A DNA stretch of 9,231 bases from an uncultured Leucothrix sp. (GTDB lineage: Bacteria > Pseudomonadota > Gammaproteobacteria > Thiotrichales > Thiotrichaceae): positions 1-9,231 of the forward strand of contig CALAJG010000156.1 in assembly GCA_937923375.1 (NCBI GenBank). Reading direction: 5' to 3'. A program made the translations under genes and the position numbers. The notes under the pieces were generated by a model that saw only the letters and a list, made by a program, of their open reading frames with translations, had not been told where the DNA came from and did not search any database. Of the stretch, positions 1 through 7,879 are shown piece by piece; within the stretch, counting starts at the first letter, position 1, and each line of letters opens with the position of its first letter.

Positions 1-883
1 AATTATCCTGCTGAAAGAACTGCTGGAATCGCTCAATATCGTCATCAGAAAGGACTAATTCCTGAAATATACCTTTACCTTTGTCTGCAATTTCTTTCAA
101 TGACTCAGCATCAAGCCTGGCCATTACCATCTGGCCTTGATTATCTCTGAAATAGGCATTCTGCGACATGGGTATTGGCGCACCTTCCTCGGTACCTATA
201 GCCGCGACGGACACTCGGTATCCGGCTCCAGCTGACGCTTCTGCGCTTTGCAAAGTTCGGGATAGATTACTAACCCCATCTGCAATGATTAATATATCGC
301 CTGTGGCGTAGCCTGCTTGCTGCAGCAGCATAGCGGCCTCATCAATACCACGATAAACAAAGCTACCCTGTGCCGGCATAATGCCTGGAGAAAGATTCTT
401 AGCTTGTTCAATGATATTTTCCACGTCGTCCGTTAGAGGAGAAACCGCAAATGCATCACCGGCAAAGACAACCAAACCAGTCTGACCCTCTTGACGAATT
501 TTCAATAGATCTAAAAGTTTGAAGCGAGCGCGATTAATTCGATTTGGCATCACATCCGTTGCCAACATGGACAGAGACAAATCCAACACCAACACCAATC
601 CTTGTTGAGTCTGAAAGGCTGGAAGCTGACGCTTTTGCCAGCTTGGCCCAGCTAGCGCAATAATGGCAACTAATGATACCAAGAGTAGACAATGCCTTAA
701 CCAGCGAGATTGCCCCGCTTCTTTACCACTAATGACGAATGGTTTTAGACGCTCATCGATGAAATGCTGCCAAGCCTGATTTTGTGAGCGTCGTCTTGAT
801 AGCCACCACCAGACCAGTAGGATCAGCGGAATTAGTAAAAACCAAAGTGGGTAAAGAAAATGGAACTGTGACAACGTACTCAT
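1..883 (-). CDS. BatB-like VWA-domain membrane protein (3' end beyond window)
   Basis: This open frame runs from an ATG at 881-883 to the left edge without a stop: 294 residues are visible and the C-terminus is missing. Residues about 9-28 (FLYPLWFLLIPLILLVWWWL) and 64-80 form two membrane segments. A von Willebrand factor A domain follows, facing outward or into the periplasm in this family. The metal site is intact: D101-L-S103-L-S105 (DxSxS), T151 in SPLT, and D202-G203 in IADG. The start overlaps the stop of the preceding VWA gene as ATGA (880-883), and a GGGAG Shine-Dalgarno (892-896) lies 8 bases upstream. It is the fifth gene of the MoxR operon. Relatives often carry TPR repeats after the VWA domain, but that part would lie outside the window. 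The family assignment is firm. The cellular role (stress tolerance or envelope complex assembly) is inferred from the Bat literature only. Confidence 0.88.
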   Translation of the reverse strand, partial: MSTLSQFHFLYPLWFLLIPLILLVWWWLSRRRSQNQAWQHFIDERLKPFVISGKEAGQSRWLRHCLLLVSLVAIIALAGPSWQKRQLPAFQTQQGLVLVLDLSLSMLATDVMPNRINRARFKLLDLLKIRQEGQTGLVVFAGDAFAVSPLTDDVENIIEQAKNLSPGIMPAQGSFVYRGIDEAAMLLQQAGYATGDILIIADGVSNLSRTLQSAEASAGAGYRVSVAAIGTEEGAPIPMSQNAYFRDNQGQMVMARLDAESLKEIADKGKGIFQELVLSDDDIERFQQFFQQDN

Positions 884-1851
884 TCACTTCTCTCCCGAAT
901 GAGCACACCAAGCAAGCCAAATAATAGTGCAGCAGACAATGGCCAGTAAAACAAGTCAGTGCGTGGACGCCATTGCTGTTGCTTGCGCTCTATCGGCTCG
1001 AGTTCGTCTAGCTGCGCGTATATTTTGCGGAAGGTTTCAGTATCCGTCGCGCGATAGTAACGCCCCCCCGTCATTTCTGCGATTTTCAATAAAGTTTCTT
1101 CATCAAGTGATGAGCGTGACTGGCTAAAAAAATCAATATTGGTACGACGTTGAGCACCAATTCCTACCGTGTATATTTTCAGTCCGTTTTTTGCCGCCAT
1201 TTGTGCAGCATCGTCAACACTGACAACGCCAGCAGTGTTCTCACCGTCGGTCATAAGGACTAAAATATGCTCAGCATCCGGCTGATCGTTTAAACGTTTG
1301 AGTGCCAACCCGATGGCATCACCAATGGCAGTGTTTCTCCCAGCTAATCCCAGAGCAGACTCATCCAACAGTTTTCTGACTGTCTTACGATCGAATGTGA
1401 GAGGTGCTTGTAAGTAAGCCTGATCCCCAAACAAAATCAACCCGATACGATCACCCACCCGACGCTCAATAAACTCACCGGCTACAAATTTGGTTGCAGT
1501 CAATCTATCAACCATTTGGTTGCCAAGCTGATAATCTTGCTCTTGCATACTTAAAGACAAGTCAACAGCCAGCATGAGGTTACGCCCACTTACCGGCAAT
1601 TGGACTAACTCCCCCACCATTACCGGACGAGCCAATCCGGCAAGTAGACTGCACCATGCAACGATCAAGCTCAATCTGGCCACCCATCGCCAGTCTCGCG
1701 GGTTAGGTATATCTTTAGTCTGGGGTAAGTCCTCAAGAAACGGCACTTTTAACGCGACACTATCTTGTTTGCTAGCAGGTTTCAGCAACCACCATGCCAA
1801 AATTGGTAGTGGTAAAAGCAAAAGCACCCATGCCCATTGCCACTCAAGCAT
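880..1851 (-). CDS. BatA-like VWA-domain membrane protein
   Basis: The product has 323 residues, the usual length of the BatA-type VWA proteins. Membrane segments are seen near residues 7-22 and 57-72, and a third at the C-terminus (about 301-317), so the VWA domain is held between membrane anchors. The metal-ion site is complete: D97-L-S99-L-S101, T174 in GRNTAIGDA, and D202-G203 in LMTDGEN. The start ATG (1849-1851) overlaps the end of the DUF4381 gene by 8 bases. A GGAG at 1858-1861 sits 6 bases upstream, which supports this start. The gene overlaps the next one by ATGA, so translation is probably coupled along the operon. VWA proteins encoded with MoxR ATPases are thought to be its clients or adaptors. 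The partner and substrate here are unknown. The call is secure at family level. Confidence 0.93.
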   Translation of the reverse strand: MLEWQWAWVLLLLPLPILAWWLLKPASKQDSVALKVPFLEDLPQTKDIPNPRDWRWVARLSLIVAWCSLLAGLARPVMVGELVQLPVSGRNLMLAVDLSLSMQEQDYQLGNQMVDRLTATKFVAGEFIERRVGDRIGLILFGDQAYLQAPLTFDRKTVRKLLDESALGLAGRNTAIGDAIGLALKRLNDQPDAEHILVLMTDGENTAGVVSVDDAAQMAAKNGLKIYTVGIGAQRRTNIDFFSQSRSSLDEETLLKIAEMTGGRYYRATDTETFRKIYAQLDELEPIERKQQQWRPRTDLFYWPLSAALLFGLLGVLIRERSE

Positions 1852-2367
1852 GCTCTACTCCGATCTTTGACCTTGATGGAACTGAAGAGCCCGATTGCTT
1901 ATTGTCTGAATTTTTATTTTGAGACTGAATCCAGTTCCGCACCAGCTTTGTCAGGGCTTTTCGGTCATAGTTAGCCGCTGCTTGATAAGGCTGAGTCGCT
2001 AATAATTGGCCCTCACCTTCACTAAAATTTTTATTACTACTATGCTTATCTAAATATGCCAGCCATGGCTTGCCCACTAGGCCTGCCGTTGCATTACGTC
2101 CATGCAGATTAATTACGATGCGCCTTAACAGCGCGGACAAGGCTTGAAGCCATTCTTGTTCGTCCAGTTCAGTATCGGATTCCAAGCTATCTAAAGATTG
2201 AATGGAAAGGTGAATCATTTGCCGCTGTTTTTTACTTTGATTAAAACGCCACACGAAGAACATAATAACGAGGAACAACAAAGCTGCTACTAACCACCAA
2301 CCGATTGCCGGTGGCCACCAATGTACTGAGTCAGGCAAGTGAATATCACGCAATTGATCTAGTGGGT

Positions 2368-2371
<4 letters not shown>
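1844..2371 (-). CDS. DUF4381 single-pass membrane protein
   Basis: A 175-residue protein with the hallmark N-terminus of DUF4381: LRDIHLPD followed by a WWPPAIGWW motif at about residues 18-26. One transmembrane helix follows (about 22-42), then a basic stretch and a cytoplasmic domain of mixed helices. The last 25 residues are polar, serine- and asparagine-rich, and probably disordered. The family is regularly encoded between the DUF58 and VWA genes of MoxR operons, as here, and has no established biochemical activity. The ATG (2369-2371) overlaps the DUF58 stop as ATGA. Only a weak GGGG lies in front, so translational coupling is likely. Its position suggests that it links the cytoplasmic MoxR/DUF58 pair to the membrane VWA proteins; this is inference from gene order. 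Confidence 0.87.
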
Positions 2372-3300
<929 letters not shown>

Positions 3301-3302
3301 TA

Positions 3303-4274
3303 TCAGGGAACAGCGACCAAACTTAATAAAGCATCAATCACCTGATCACTGGTCTTGCCGCTGGCCTCGCCCTCAAAACTCAGGAGAATACGGTGCCTCA
3401 AAACGTCATGCGCAATACTCTGCACATCATCTGGACCAACGTAATCACGGCCTTGCAACCATGCATGCGCTCTGGCACAGCGATCTAAGGCCATTGTCGC
3501 ACGTGGACTTGCACCAAACGCAATAATATTAGCTAGTTCAGCGTTGTAAAGTTGTGGCTTACGCGTCGCCATGACTAACTGTAATAAATATTCTTCAACA
3601 CTGTCTGCCATATACAGCTGCATCACCTGCTGGCGTGCTTCACGAATATCATCTTTACTGATCAGCACCTCAGGTTCAGTTACCTGTTGCTGGATATCTT
3701 GCAACGCTTCAGCACGGTTAAGCTGTAGAATTTGTTTCTCTGCTTCCAGATTAGGATACCCGACCCTTACATGCATCAGGAAGCGGTCCAGCTGTGCTTC
3801 AGGTAGCTGGTAAGTGCCCTCCTGCTCAATAGGGTTCTGCGTTGCCATCACGATAAATGGCTCAGCAAGCTTGTAAGTAACGCCTGCAACAGTAATTTGT
3901 CTCTCAGCCATCGCCTCTAATAGCGCCGACTGCACCTTGGCAGGAGCACGATTTATTTCATCTGCTAACACCATGTTGTGGAACAAAGGTCCTTTACGAA
4001 ACTGAAAATCACCGGTTTGCGGTTGAAAAATCTCAGTTCCAGTAATATCGGCAGGCAGTAAATCCGGAGTAAATTGAACACGGTGAAAGTCTCCTTCGAC
4101 CGCTTGGCTAAGCACCTGAATAGCTCTTGTTTTAGCAAGCCCCGGGGCTCCCTCAACCAATAAATGTCCATCAGCCAATAAAGCGACTAGCAAGCGATTA
4201 ACCAGATCCTGCTGGCCAATAATTTTCCCACTGACATAGTTCTGAAGCTTGTCAAATTGTTGTTTCTGCTGCAT
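3303..4274 (-). CDS. MoxR-family AAA+ ATPase
   Basis: This is a cytoplasmic chaperone-like ATPase of the MoxR branch of AAA+ proteins. Using the ATG at 4272-4274 (323 residues), the Walker A motif GAPGLAKT is at 42-49 and Walker B VLADE ends at D105-E106. Sensor 1 ATQNP has N147, the arginine finger lies in QLDRF (R164), and sensor 2 GASPRAT has R258. All catalytic positions are present. A longer frame starts at a GTG at 4317-4319 and adds 15 residues. I prefer the ATG because a GGAA lies 7 bases before it, the GTG has no Shine-Dalgarno, and MoxR homology begins just after the ATG at FDKLQNYV. It is the first gene of the operon, divergent from bolA, and ends 2 bases before the DUF58 gene. Such ATPases are thought to remodel or activate VWA-domain complexes. 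The target here is unknown. Confidence 0.93.
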   Translation of the reverse strand: MQQKQQFDKLQNYVSGKIIGQQDLVNRLLVALLADGHLLVEGAPGLAKTRAIQVLSQAVEGDFHRVQFTPDLLPADITGTEIFQPQTGDFQFRKGPLFHNMVLADEINRAPAKVQSALLEAMAERQITVAGVTYKLAEPFIVMATQNPIEQEGTYQLPEAQLDRFLMHVRVGYPNLEAEKQILQLNRAEALQDIQQQVTEPEVLISKDDIREARQQVMQLYMADSVEEYLLQLVMATRKPQLYNAELANIIAFGASPRATMALDRCARAHAWLQGRDYVGPDDVQSIAHDVLRHRILLSFEGEASGKTSDQVIDALLSLVAVP

Positions 4275-4348
4275 GCTGCCGTTCCGAATTGTTATTGTAT
4301 TAATAGCTATCTCACTCACGCGGAGCGGAAAACTTTGAAGATTTCACG

Positions 4349-4367
4349 GTCTGATATGGTAACAGAC
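4349..4367. repeat. Short inverted repeat in divergent promoter region
   Basis: GTCTG (4349-4353) and CAGAC (4363-4367) form perfect 5-base arms around a 9-base centre. They lie between the divergent moxR-like gene and bolA, where an operator could control either side. The arms are short enough to arise by chance, no known regulator consensus is recognised, and I could not place a convincing sigma-70 promoter for either gene here. Confidence 0.25.
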
Positions 4368-4412
4368 TAGCTTGTTTTCAAGGAAATTTCTCATCGTTAA
4401 GGATTCTTAATT

Positions 4413-4727
4413 ATGACTATAAAATCGATTATTGAACAGAAACTTGAGGAGACATTCAACCCTGAGTTTTTAGAAGTTGTTAATGAAAGCTACATGCACA
4501 ATGTGCCGGAAGGTTCAGAGTCACATTTTAAAGTAACGATAGTGTCTACAGCCTTTGTAGACAAGCGGCTAATTGCACGTCACCGCCTTGTTAACCAAAC
4601 ATTGGAAGATGAATTAAAAAATATCCATGCACTAGCGATTCACACACTAACGCCCGATGAGTATTTTGCAAAAGCCGGCAAAGTTGCTGACTCCCCCGAA
4701 TGCTTAGGTGGCAGCAAGCAGAGCTAA
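4413..4727 (+). CDS. bolA: BolA family protein
   Basis: The 104-residue product is the same size as E. coli BolA and aligns over its whole length. FLEVVNESYMHNVP (19-32), GSESHFKV (34-41), the ARHR segment (55-58) and HALAIHTLTP (72-81) are all present. H77 is the invariant histidine that, in the family, helps ligate the [2Fe-2S] cluster shared with monothiol glutaredoxins. The SPEC motif (C97) near the end matches the BolA subgroup rather than the shorter IbaG type. BolA proteins are cytoplasmic and act with glutaredoxins. In E. coli BolA also acts as a transcription factor for morphology and stress genes. An AAGGA (4399-4403) lies 9 bases before the ATG. The gene is divergent from the MoxR operon and 81 bases upstream of rdgC in the same direction. 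No terminator separates the two, so read-through into rdgC is possible. Confidence 0.93.
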   Translation: MTIKSIIEQKLEETFNPEFLEVVNESYMHNVPEGSESHFKVTIVSTAFVDKRLIARHRLVNQTLEDELKNIHALAIHTLTPDEYFAKAGKVADSPECLGGSKQS

Positions 4728-4745
4728 AGTATGTTGGTTCTTCCG

Positions 4746-4775
4746 TTGTGTTAGCGATTGTATTTAAGGCATAAT
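4746..4775 (+). promoter_or_regulatory. Possible sigma-70 promoter for rdgC
   Basis: A TTGTGT (4746-4751) and a CATAAT (4770-4775, 5 of 6 match to the -10 consensus) are 18 bases apart in the bolA-rdgC gap. Transcription would start near 4782, about 27 bases before the rdgC ATG. The bases just after the -10 box are CCCGTC, a GC-rich discriminator, which in other promoters goes with negative stringent control. The -35 match is weak, so this is tentative. Confidence 0.35.
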
Positions 4776-4808
4776 CCCGTCCCTTTTATCCGGGCAAAAA
4801 TAAATACT

Positions 4809-5708
4809 ATGTGGTTTAAAAATCTTTACCTTTACCAATTTGAAAAAGAATTCGAGCAGGATGCCGACACGCTCCACGAAGCTCTCAGTAAAAAGCCGTT
4901 TACCGACTGCTCTGCAACCCAACGCGAAAGTATGGGATGGGTTCCACCGCTAGGTAAGAACTCCACAGCTTACACACACTCAGCCAACAACTTTATTTTG
5001 CTAACCATGGCGAAACAGGATCGACTACTTCCCGCCTCGGTAGTGCGAGAAACGCTACAGGAACGTGTGGATGAAATTCAGGAACGGGAGAGTCGCAAAG
5101 TTGGCAGTAAAGAGAAAAAGGCACTGACAGAGCGTATTGAAGATGAGTTGTTACCCAGAGCCTTCACCAGAACACAAAAACTTGATGCCTGGATTGATCT
5201 TAAGAATGGCTGGCTAGTGATAAACACGCCCTCATCAACTCGCGCTGAGACGCTTGCTACCTTGCTCCGCAAAACGATAGGAAGCTTACCCGTAGTTCCG
5301 CCAAAGACTGAAGCTGTTGGTCCTGTACTTACCGAGTGGCTTGCTAAATACCAAGTGCCTGAACCGTTTGACATCGGCGATGAATGCGAAATGGTAAGTA
5401 GCGGTGAGGATGCAGGCATTGTAGCGTTCAGAAAACACGAATTAGGAACTGATGAGGTGAAGAGCAACATTGACACCGGGAAAGCCGTGTCTAAGCTAGC
5501 ATTGGTTTGGGATAAAAAAATCAGCTTTGTAGTGAGCGAAGATTTGATCGTCAAGAAACTAAAGTTCTTGGATGTGCTGGAAGAGAAAATGAATGAAGCG
5601 GATCCTCAGTCACATGAAGAGCGAATGGATATCGAATTCACCCTAATGACTGGCGAGATTTCAAAATTGATCCCCGATTTATACAAGCAGTTTACAAGTA
5701 ATAGTTAG
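4809..5708 (+). CDS. rdgC: Recombination-associated protein RdgC
   Basis: The product has 299 residues (E. coli RdgC has 303) and aligns along its length. MWFKNLYLYQF opens the protein, followed by MGWVPPLG, LLPRAFTR, WIDLKNGWLVI, LLRKTIGSLPVVP, LTEWL, KLALVWDKKISFVV, LKFLDVL and a closing LMTGEIS. RdgC forms a ring-shaped dimer around duplex DNA. In E. coli it restrains RecA by competing for DNA and blocking filament activities; it acts in the cytoplasm on the nucleoid. I start at the ATG 4809-4811. A TTG at 4758 would add 17 residues not seen in the family and would lie inside the likely promoter. No strong Shine-Dalgarno precedes the ATG. The gene follows bolA and converges on rplQ, with a shared terminator 20 bases after its stop. 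Confidence 0.95.
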   Translation: MWFKNLYLYQFEKEFEQDADTLHEALSKKPFTDCSATQRESMGWVPPLGKNSTAYTHSANNFILLTMAKQDRLLPASVVRETLQERVDEIQERESRKVGSKEKKALTERIEDELLPRAFTRTQKLDAWIDLKNGWLVINTPSSTRAETLATLLRKTIGSLPVVPPKTEAVGPVLTEWLAKYQVPEPFDIGDECEMVSSGEDAGIVAFRKHELGTDEVKSNIDTGKAVSKLALVWDKKISFVVSEDLIVKKLKFLDVLEEKMNEADPQSHEERMDIEFTLMTGEISKLIPDLYKQFTSNS

Positions 5709-5728
5709 TTAATAAATCGAGAGGCACA

Positions 5729-5755
5729 AAAAAGCCGAGAAAATCTCGGCTTTTT
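5729..5755. terminator. Bidirectional intrinsic terminator between rdgC and rplQ
   Basis: The stem GCCGAGA (5734-5740) pairs perfectly with TCTCGGC (5744-5750) around an AAA loop. It is flanked by an A-run on the left (5728-5733) and a T-run on the right (5751-5755). Transcription in either direction therefore gives a GC-rich hairpin followed by a U-tract. It lies in the 69-base gap between two convergent genes, so it ends both the rdgC transcript and the alpha operon transcript. Confidence 0.92.
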
Positions 5756-5761
5756 AATCAG

Positions 5762-5776
5762 TTGCTAAACTAGCAA
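5762..5776 (-). repeat. Small stem-loop directly after the rplQ stop
   Basis: TTGCTA (5762-5767) and TAGCAA (5771-5776) are perfect 6-base arms around a 3-base loop, beginning one base past the rplQ stop codon. No U-tract follows, so it is not a terminator by itself. It would sit between the rplQ stop and the main terminator on the mRNA and might act as a 3' end stabiliser. Confidence 0.4.
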
Positions 5777-5777
5777 A

Positions 5778-6152
5778 TTAAGCTACTTCAACCTCTGGGC
5801 GATCAACAAACTCGATGTAAGCCATCGGCGCGTTATCACCTGCTCTGAAGCCACATTTAATGATACGTAGGTACCCACCGGGACGAGACGCATAACGCGG
5901 ACCTAGCTCGTTGAACAGGATACCAACGGTTGCATCATCACGTAATCTTGCAAATGCAATTCTACGGTTATGCACAGAGTCAGTCTTAGAGCGAGTCACT
6001 AATGGCTCAACCACTCTACGAAGTTCCTTAGCTTTCGCAACAGTAGTTTTGATACCACCGTTTAGGATCACTGCATTAGAAAGACTTTGTAAAGTCGCCT
6101 TACGGTGACTACTGTTACGGCTTAATTGACGGCCAATTTTACGATGACGCAT
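5778..6152 (-). CDS. rplQ: 50S ribosomal protein L17
   Basis: Last gene of the alpha operon, encoding the 124-residue large-subunit protein bL17 (127 in E. coli), which lies near the peptide exit tunnel. The opening MRHRKIGRQLSRNSSHRKA, the central KAKELRRVVEPLVT, the KTDSVHNRR segment and LFNELGPRYASRPGGY are diagnostic, as is the closing CGFRAGDNAPMAYIEFVDR. The C-terminal tail is three residues shorter than in E. coli, a normal variation. The ATG (6150-6152) is preceded by AAGGA 8 bases upstream. It follows rpoA after 42 bases without a terminator and is presumably co-transcribed with it. Termination is at the shared hairpin beyond its stop. Confidence 0.98.
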   Translation of the reverse strand: MRHRKIGRQLSRNSSHRKATLQSLSNAVILNGGIKTTVAKAKELRRVVEPLVTRSKTDSVHNRRIAFARLRDDATVGILFNELGPRYASRPGGYLRIIKCGFRAGDNAPMAYIEFVDRPEVEVA

Positions 6153-6194
6153 TTTCTACATCCTTACTAAATTCTGTACTATGCCAACTGGCAA

Positions 6195-7175
6195 TTATTT
6201 ATCGATAGTTGATGGCGGCCAGTTTTCAAGCCGTGCACCCAACGTTAAACCGTGCGATGCCAATACATCTTTGATTTCTGTCAAAGACTTTTTACCTAAG
6301 TTAGGTGTCTTCAGCAGTTCATTCTCAGTTTTTTGCACTAAGTCGCCGATATAGTAAACCTGCTCAGCCTTGAGACAGTTCGCTGAACGAACAGTCAGCT
6401 CTAGATCATCAACCGGACGCAGTAGAACAGGATCAACTTCTGGCTCTGGCTCAACGTCAGGCTCTGGCTCTGCGATCGTTAGATCAAAGAATACCGCTAG
6501 CTGCTCATGAAGAATAGTTGCAGCACGACTGATAGCTTCCTGTGGTCCTACTGATCCGTCAGTCTCAAGCTCAAGAATCAGTTTGTCCATATCCGTGCGC
6601 TGCTCAACACGTGCACTATCAACAGTATAGGCAACTCTGATTACAGGGCTAAAGCTAGCATCAAGCACTAAAGTACCTAAAGGGAGCTCTTCTGCATCTG
6701 GACCTCTACGAACACTGGCAGGCTGATAGCCACGACCACGAGTGATTGTAATGCTCATGTCCAACTCAACGTCGGATGTGATTGTTGCAATCAAATGATC
6801 AGGATCTATTAACTCGACGTCATGATCAAGTCTGATATCAGCTGCTGTTACTGGACCCGGACCTCGCTTACGCAGATCGAGCGTTACGCTGTCCTTCTCG
6901 TTCAAGCGAACAGAAAGGTCTTTCAGGTTCAGAAGAATCTCAACGACATCTTCCTTTACACCTTCGATAGCTGTGTATTCGTGATCAACACCAGCAATTT
7001 TAACTTCCGTAACGGCACAGCCAGAAATAGAAGATAAAAGAATTCTACGTAGAGCATTACCTAAGGTATGACCAAAACCACGCTCAAGTGGCTCCAGAAC
7101 AATCTTAGAAGTTCTTCCGTTAACTTCACTAACCTGTATGTTACGAGGCTTGAGTAAATCTGTTGCAGTAGACAC
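6195..7175 (-). CDS. rpoA: DNA-directed RNA polymerase alpha subunit
   Basis: Alpha subunit, 326 residues (329 in E. coli). The N-terminal dimerisation and assembly domain (about 1-232) contains the invariant LEPLERGFGHTLGNALRRILLSS, with R44-R45 near the sites that contact beta. The C-terminal domain (about 248-326) binds UP elements and activators. It keeps R263, N266, G294, K296 and S297, which match E. coli R265, N268, G296, K298 and S299. The linker between them is acidic and proline-rich, built of an EPEPxV unit repeated twice. Translation starts at GTG (7173-7175), not ATG. A strong AAGAGGAA (7184-7191) 8 bases upstream fixes this start, and the next residues STATDLLKPR match the family. 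It lies 61 bases after rpsD and before rplQ, as in the canonical alpha operon. Confidence 0.98.
   Translation of the reverse strand: MSTATDLLKPRNIQVSEVNGRTSKIVLEPLERGFGHTLGNALRRILLSSISGCAVTEVKIAGVDHEYTAIEGVKEDVVEILLNLKDLSVRLNEKDSVTLDLRKRGPGPVTAADIRLDHDVELIDPDHLIATITSDVELDMSITITRGRGYQPASVRRGPDAEELPLGTLVLDASFSPVIRVAYTVDSARVEQRTDMDKLILELETDGSVGPQEAISRAATILHEQLAVFFDLTIAEPEPDVEPEPEVDPVLLRPVDDLELTVRSANCLKAEQVYYIGDLVQKTENELLKTPNLGKKSLTEIKDVLASHGLTLGARLENWPPSTIDK
6435..6470 (-). repeat. Tandem 18-base duplication in the rpoA linker
   Basis: Two adjacent 18-base units, 6453-6470 and 6435-6452, match at 16 of 18 positions. They encode EPEPDV and EPEPEV (residues 236-247) in the flexible linker between the two alpha domains. 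The repeat is in frame and keeps the total protein length typical. Confidence 0.8.
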
Positions 7176-7183
7176 TATAACAA

Positions 7184-7191
7184 TTCCTCTT
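7184..7191 (-). promoter_or_regulatory. Ribosome binding site fixing the rpoA GTG start
   Basis: AAGAGGAA on the minus strand, 8 bases before GTG at 7173-7175. It is the best Shine-Dalgarno match near the gene start, and no in-frame ATG exists nearby that would fit the family N-terminus. Confidence 0.85.
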
Positions 7192-7236
7192 TAAATTCTA
7201 AGTAATAAAAACGTACTAATTTCAGTCGCTTTAAAA

Positions 7237-7857
7237 TTACTTAGAGTAAAGTTCAACGATTAGAGATTCATTGATCTCTGAAGAAAGTTCATCACGCTCA
7301 GGTACAGCCTTAAACGTTCCTTCAAGCTTCTTGGCATCAACTTCAATCCAGCCAACGATTCCAACCTGCTCGGCAACAGCCATAGCATCCTGAATACGGA
7401 TTTGCTTCTTCGCTTTCTCACGAACTGAAACGACATCACCCGCTTTAACCTGGTAAGAAGGAATGTTTACCAAAGAACCATTAACCATTATAGACTTATG
7501 ACTCACCATCTGACGCGCTTCTGCACGTGTAGAAGAGTAACCCATACGGTATACAACGTTATCTAAACGGCACTCTAACAGTTGCAACAAGTTCTCACCG
7601 GTAGAACCTTTTAAGCTGGCAGCTTTTTTGAAGTAGTTACGGAACTGCTTCTCTAACACGCCATAAGAACGCTTAACTTTCTGCTTTTCACGTAACTGAG
7701 AACCGTAGTCAGAAAGACGTGTACGACGCTCCGCATGAACACCTGGAATTTTGTCAAGTTTACACTTGCCTTCCAAAGAACGACCACGCCCCTTCAAAAA
7801 CAAATCTGTACCTTCACGACGCATGAGCTTGCACTTAGCTCCAATATATCTAGCCAT
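7237..7857 (-). CDS. rpsD: 30S ribosomal protein S4
   Basis: A 206-residue uS4, the same length as E. coli S4. It is a primary 16S rRNA binder that nucleates small-subunit assembly and, in E. coli, represses its own operon by binding the leader before rpsM. MARYIGAK and RREGTDLFLK open the protein, LSDYGSQLREKQKVKRSYGVLEKQFRNYF follows, and the S4 RNA-binding domain spans about residues 96-160 (LLECRLDNVVYRMGY, SHKSIMVNG). It closes with INESLIVELYSK. The N-terminus has C9 and C32 but lacks the four-cysteine zinc site of some bacterial S4 proteins. AGGAG (7865-7869 in complement) lies 7 bases before the ATG. The gene is 22 bases after rpsK. Confidence 0.98.
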   Translation of the reverse strand: MARYIGAKCKLMRREGTDLFLKGRGRSLEGKCKLDKIPGVHAERRTRLSDYGSQLREKQKVKRSYGVLEKQFRNYFKKAASLKGSTGENLLQLLECRLDNVVYRMGYSSTRAEARQMVSHKSIMVNGSLVNIPSYQVKAGDVVSVREKAKKQIRIQDAMAVAEQVGIVGWIEVDAKKLEGTFKAVPERDELSSEINESLIVELYSK

Positions 7858-7879
7858 AATCTATCTCCTGAAATTGCGA

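Noticed and set aside
1574..1870. Plus-strand open frame of 98 codons overlapping the BatA-like gene
   Set aside because: It lies antisense to a conserved VWA protein and shows no recognisable domain or plausible start context.
4275..4319. GTG start adding 15 residues to the MoxR ATPase
   Set aside because: No Shine-Dalgarno precedes it, and the added residues fall outside the conserved region. The ATG at 4274 has a GGAA at good spacing. It remains possible.
4758..4808. TTG-initiated 17-residue extension of RdgC
   Set aside because: The extension has no match in the family N-terminus, overlaps the likely promoter and has no Shine-Dalgarno. The ATG at 4809 gives the normal length.
5078..5554. 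A 158-codon open frame on the minus strand inside rdgC
   Set aside because: It is antisense to a fully conserved rdgC, resembles no family I know, and is serine-rich as expected from an out-of-frame shadow.
6182..6193. TGCCA-AC-TGGCA palindrome between rpoA and rplQ
   Set aside because: The arms are only 4-5 bases with no U-tract, and rplQ follows with its own good ribosome binding site, so neither a terminator nor an operator can be supported.
7237..7857. Zinc-binding form of ribosomal protein S4
   Set aside because: Only C9 and C32 are present. The four-cysteine set seen in zinc-binding S4 proteins is missing.
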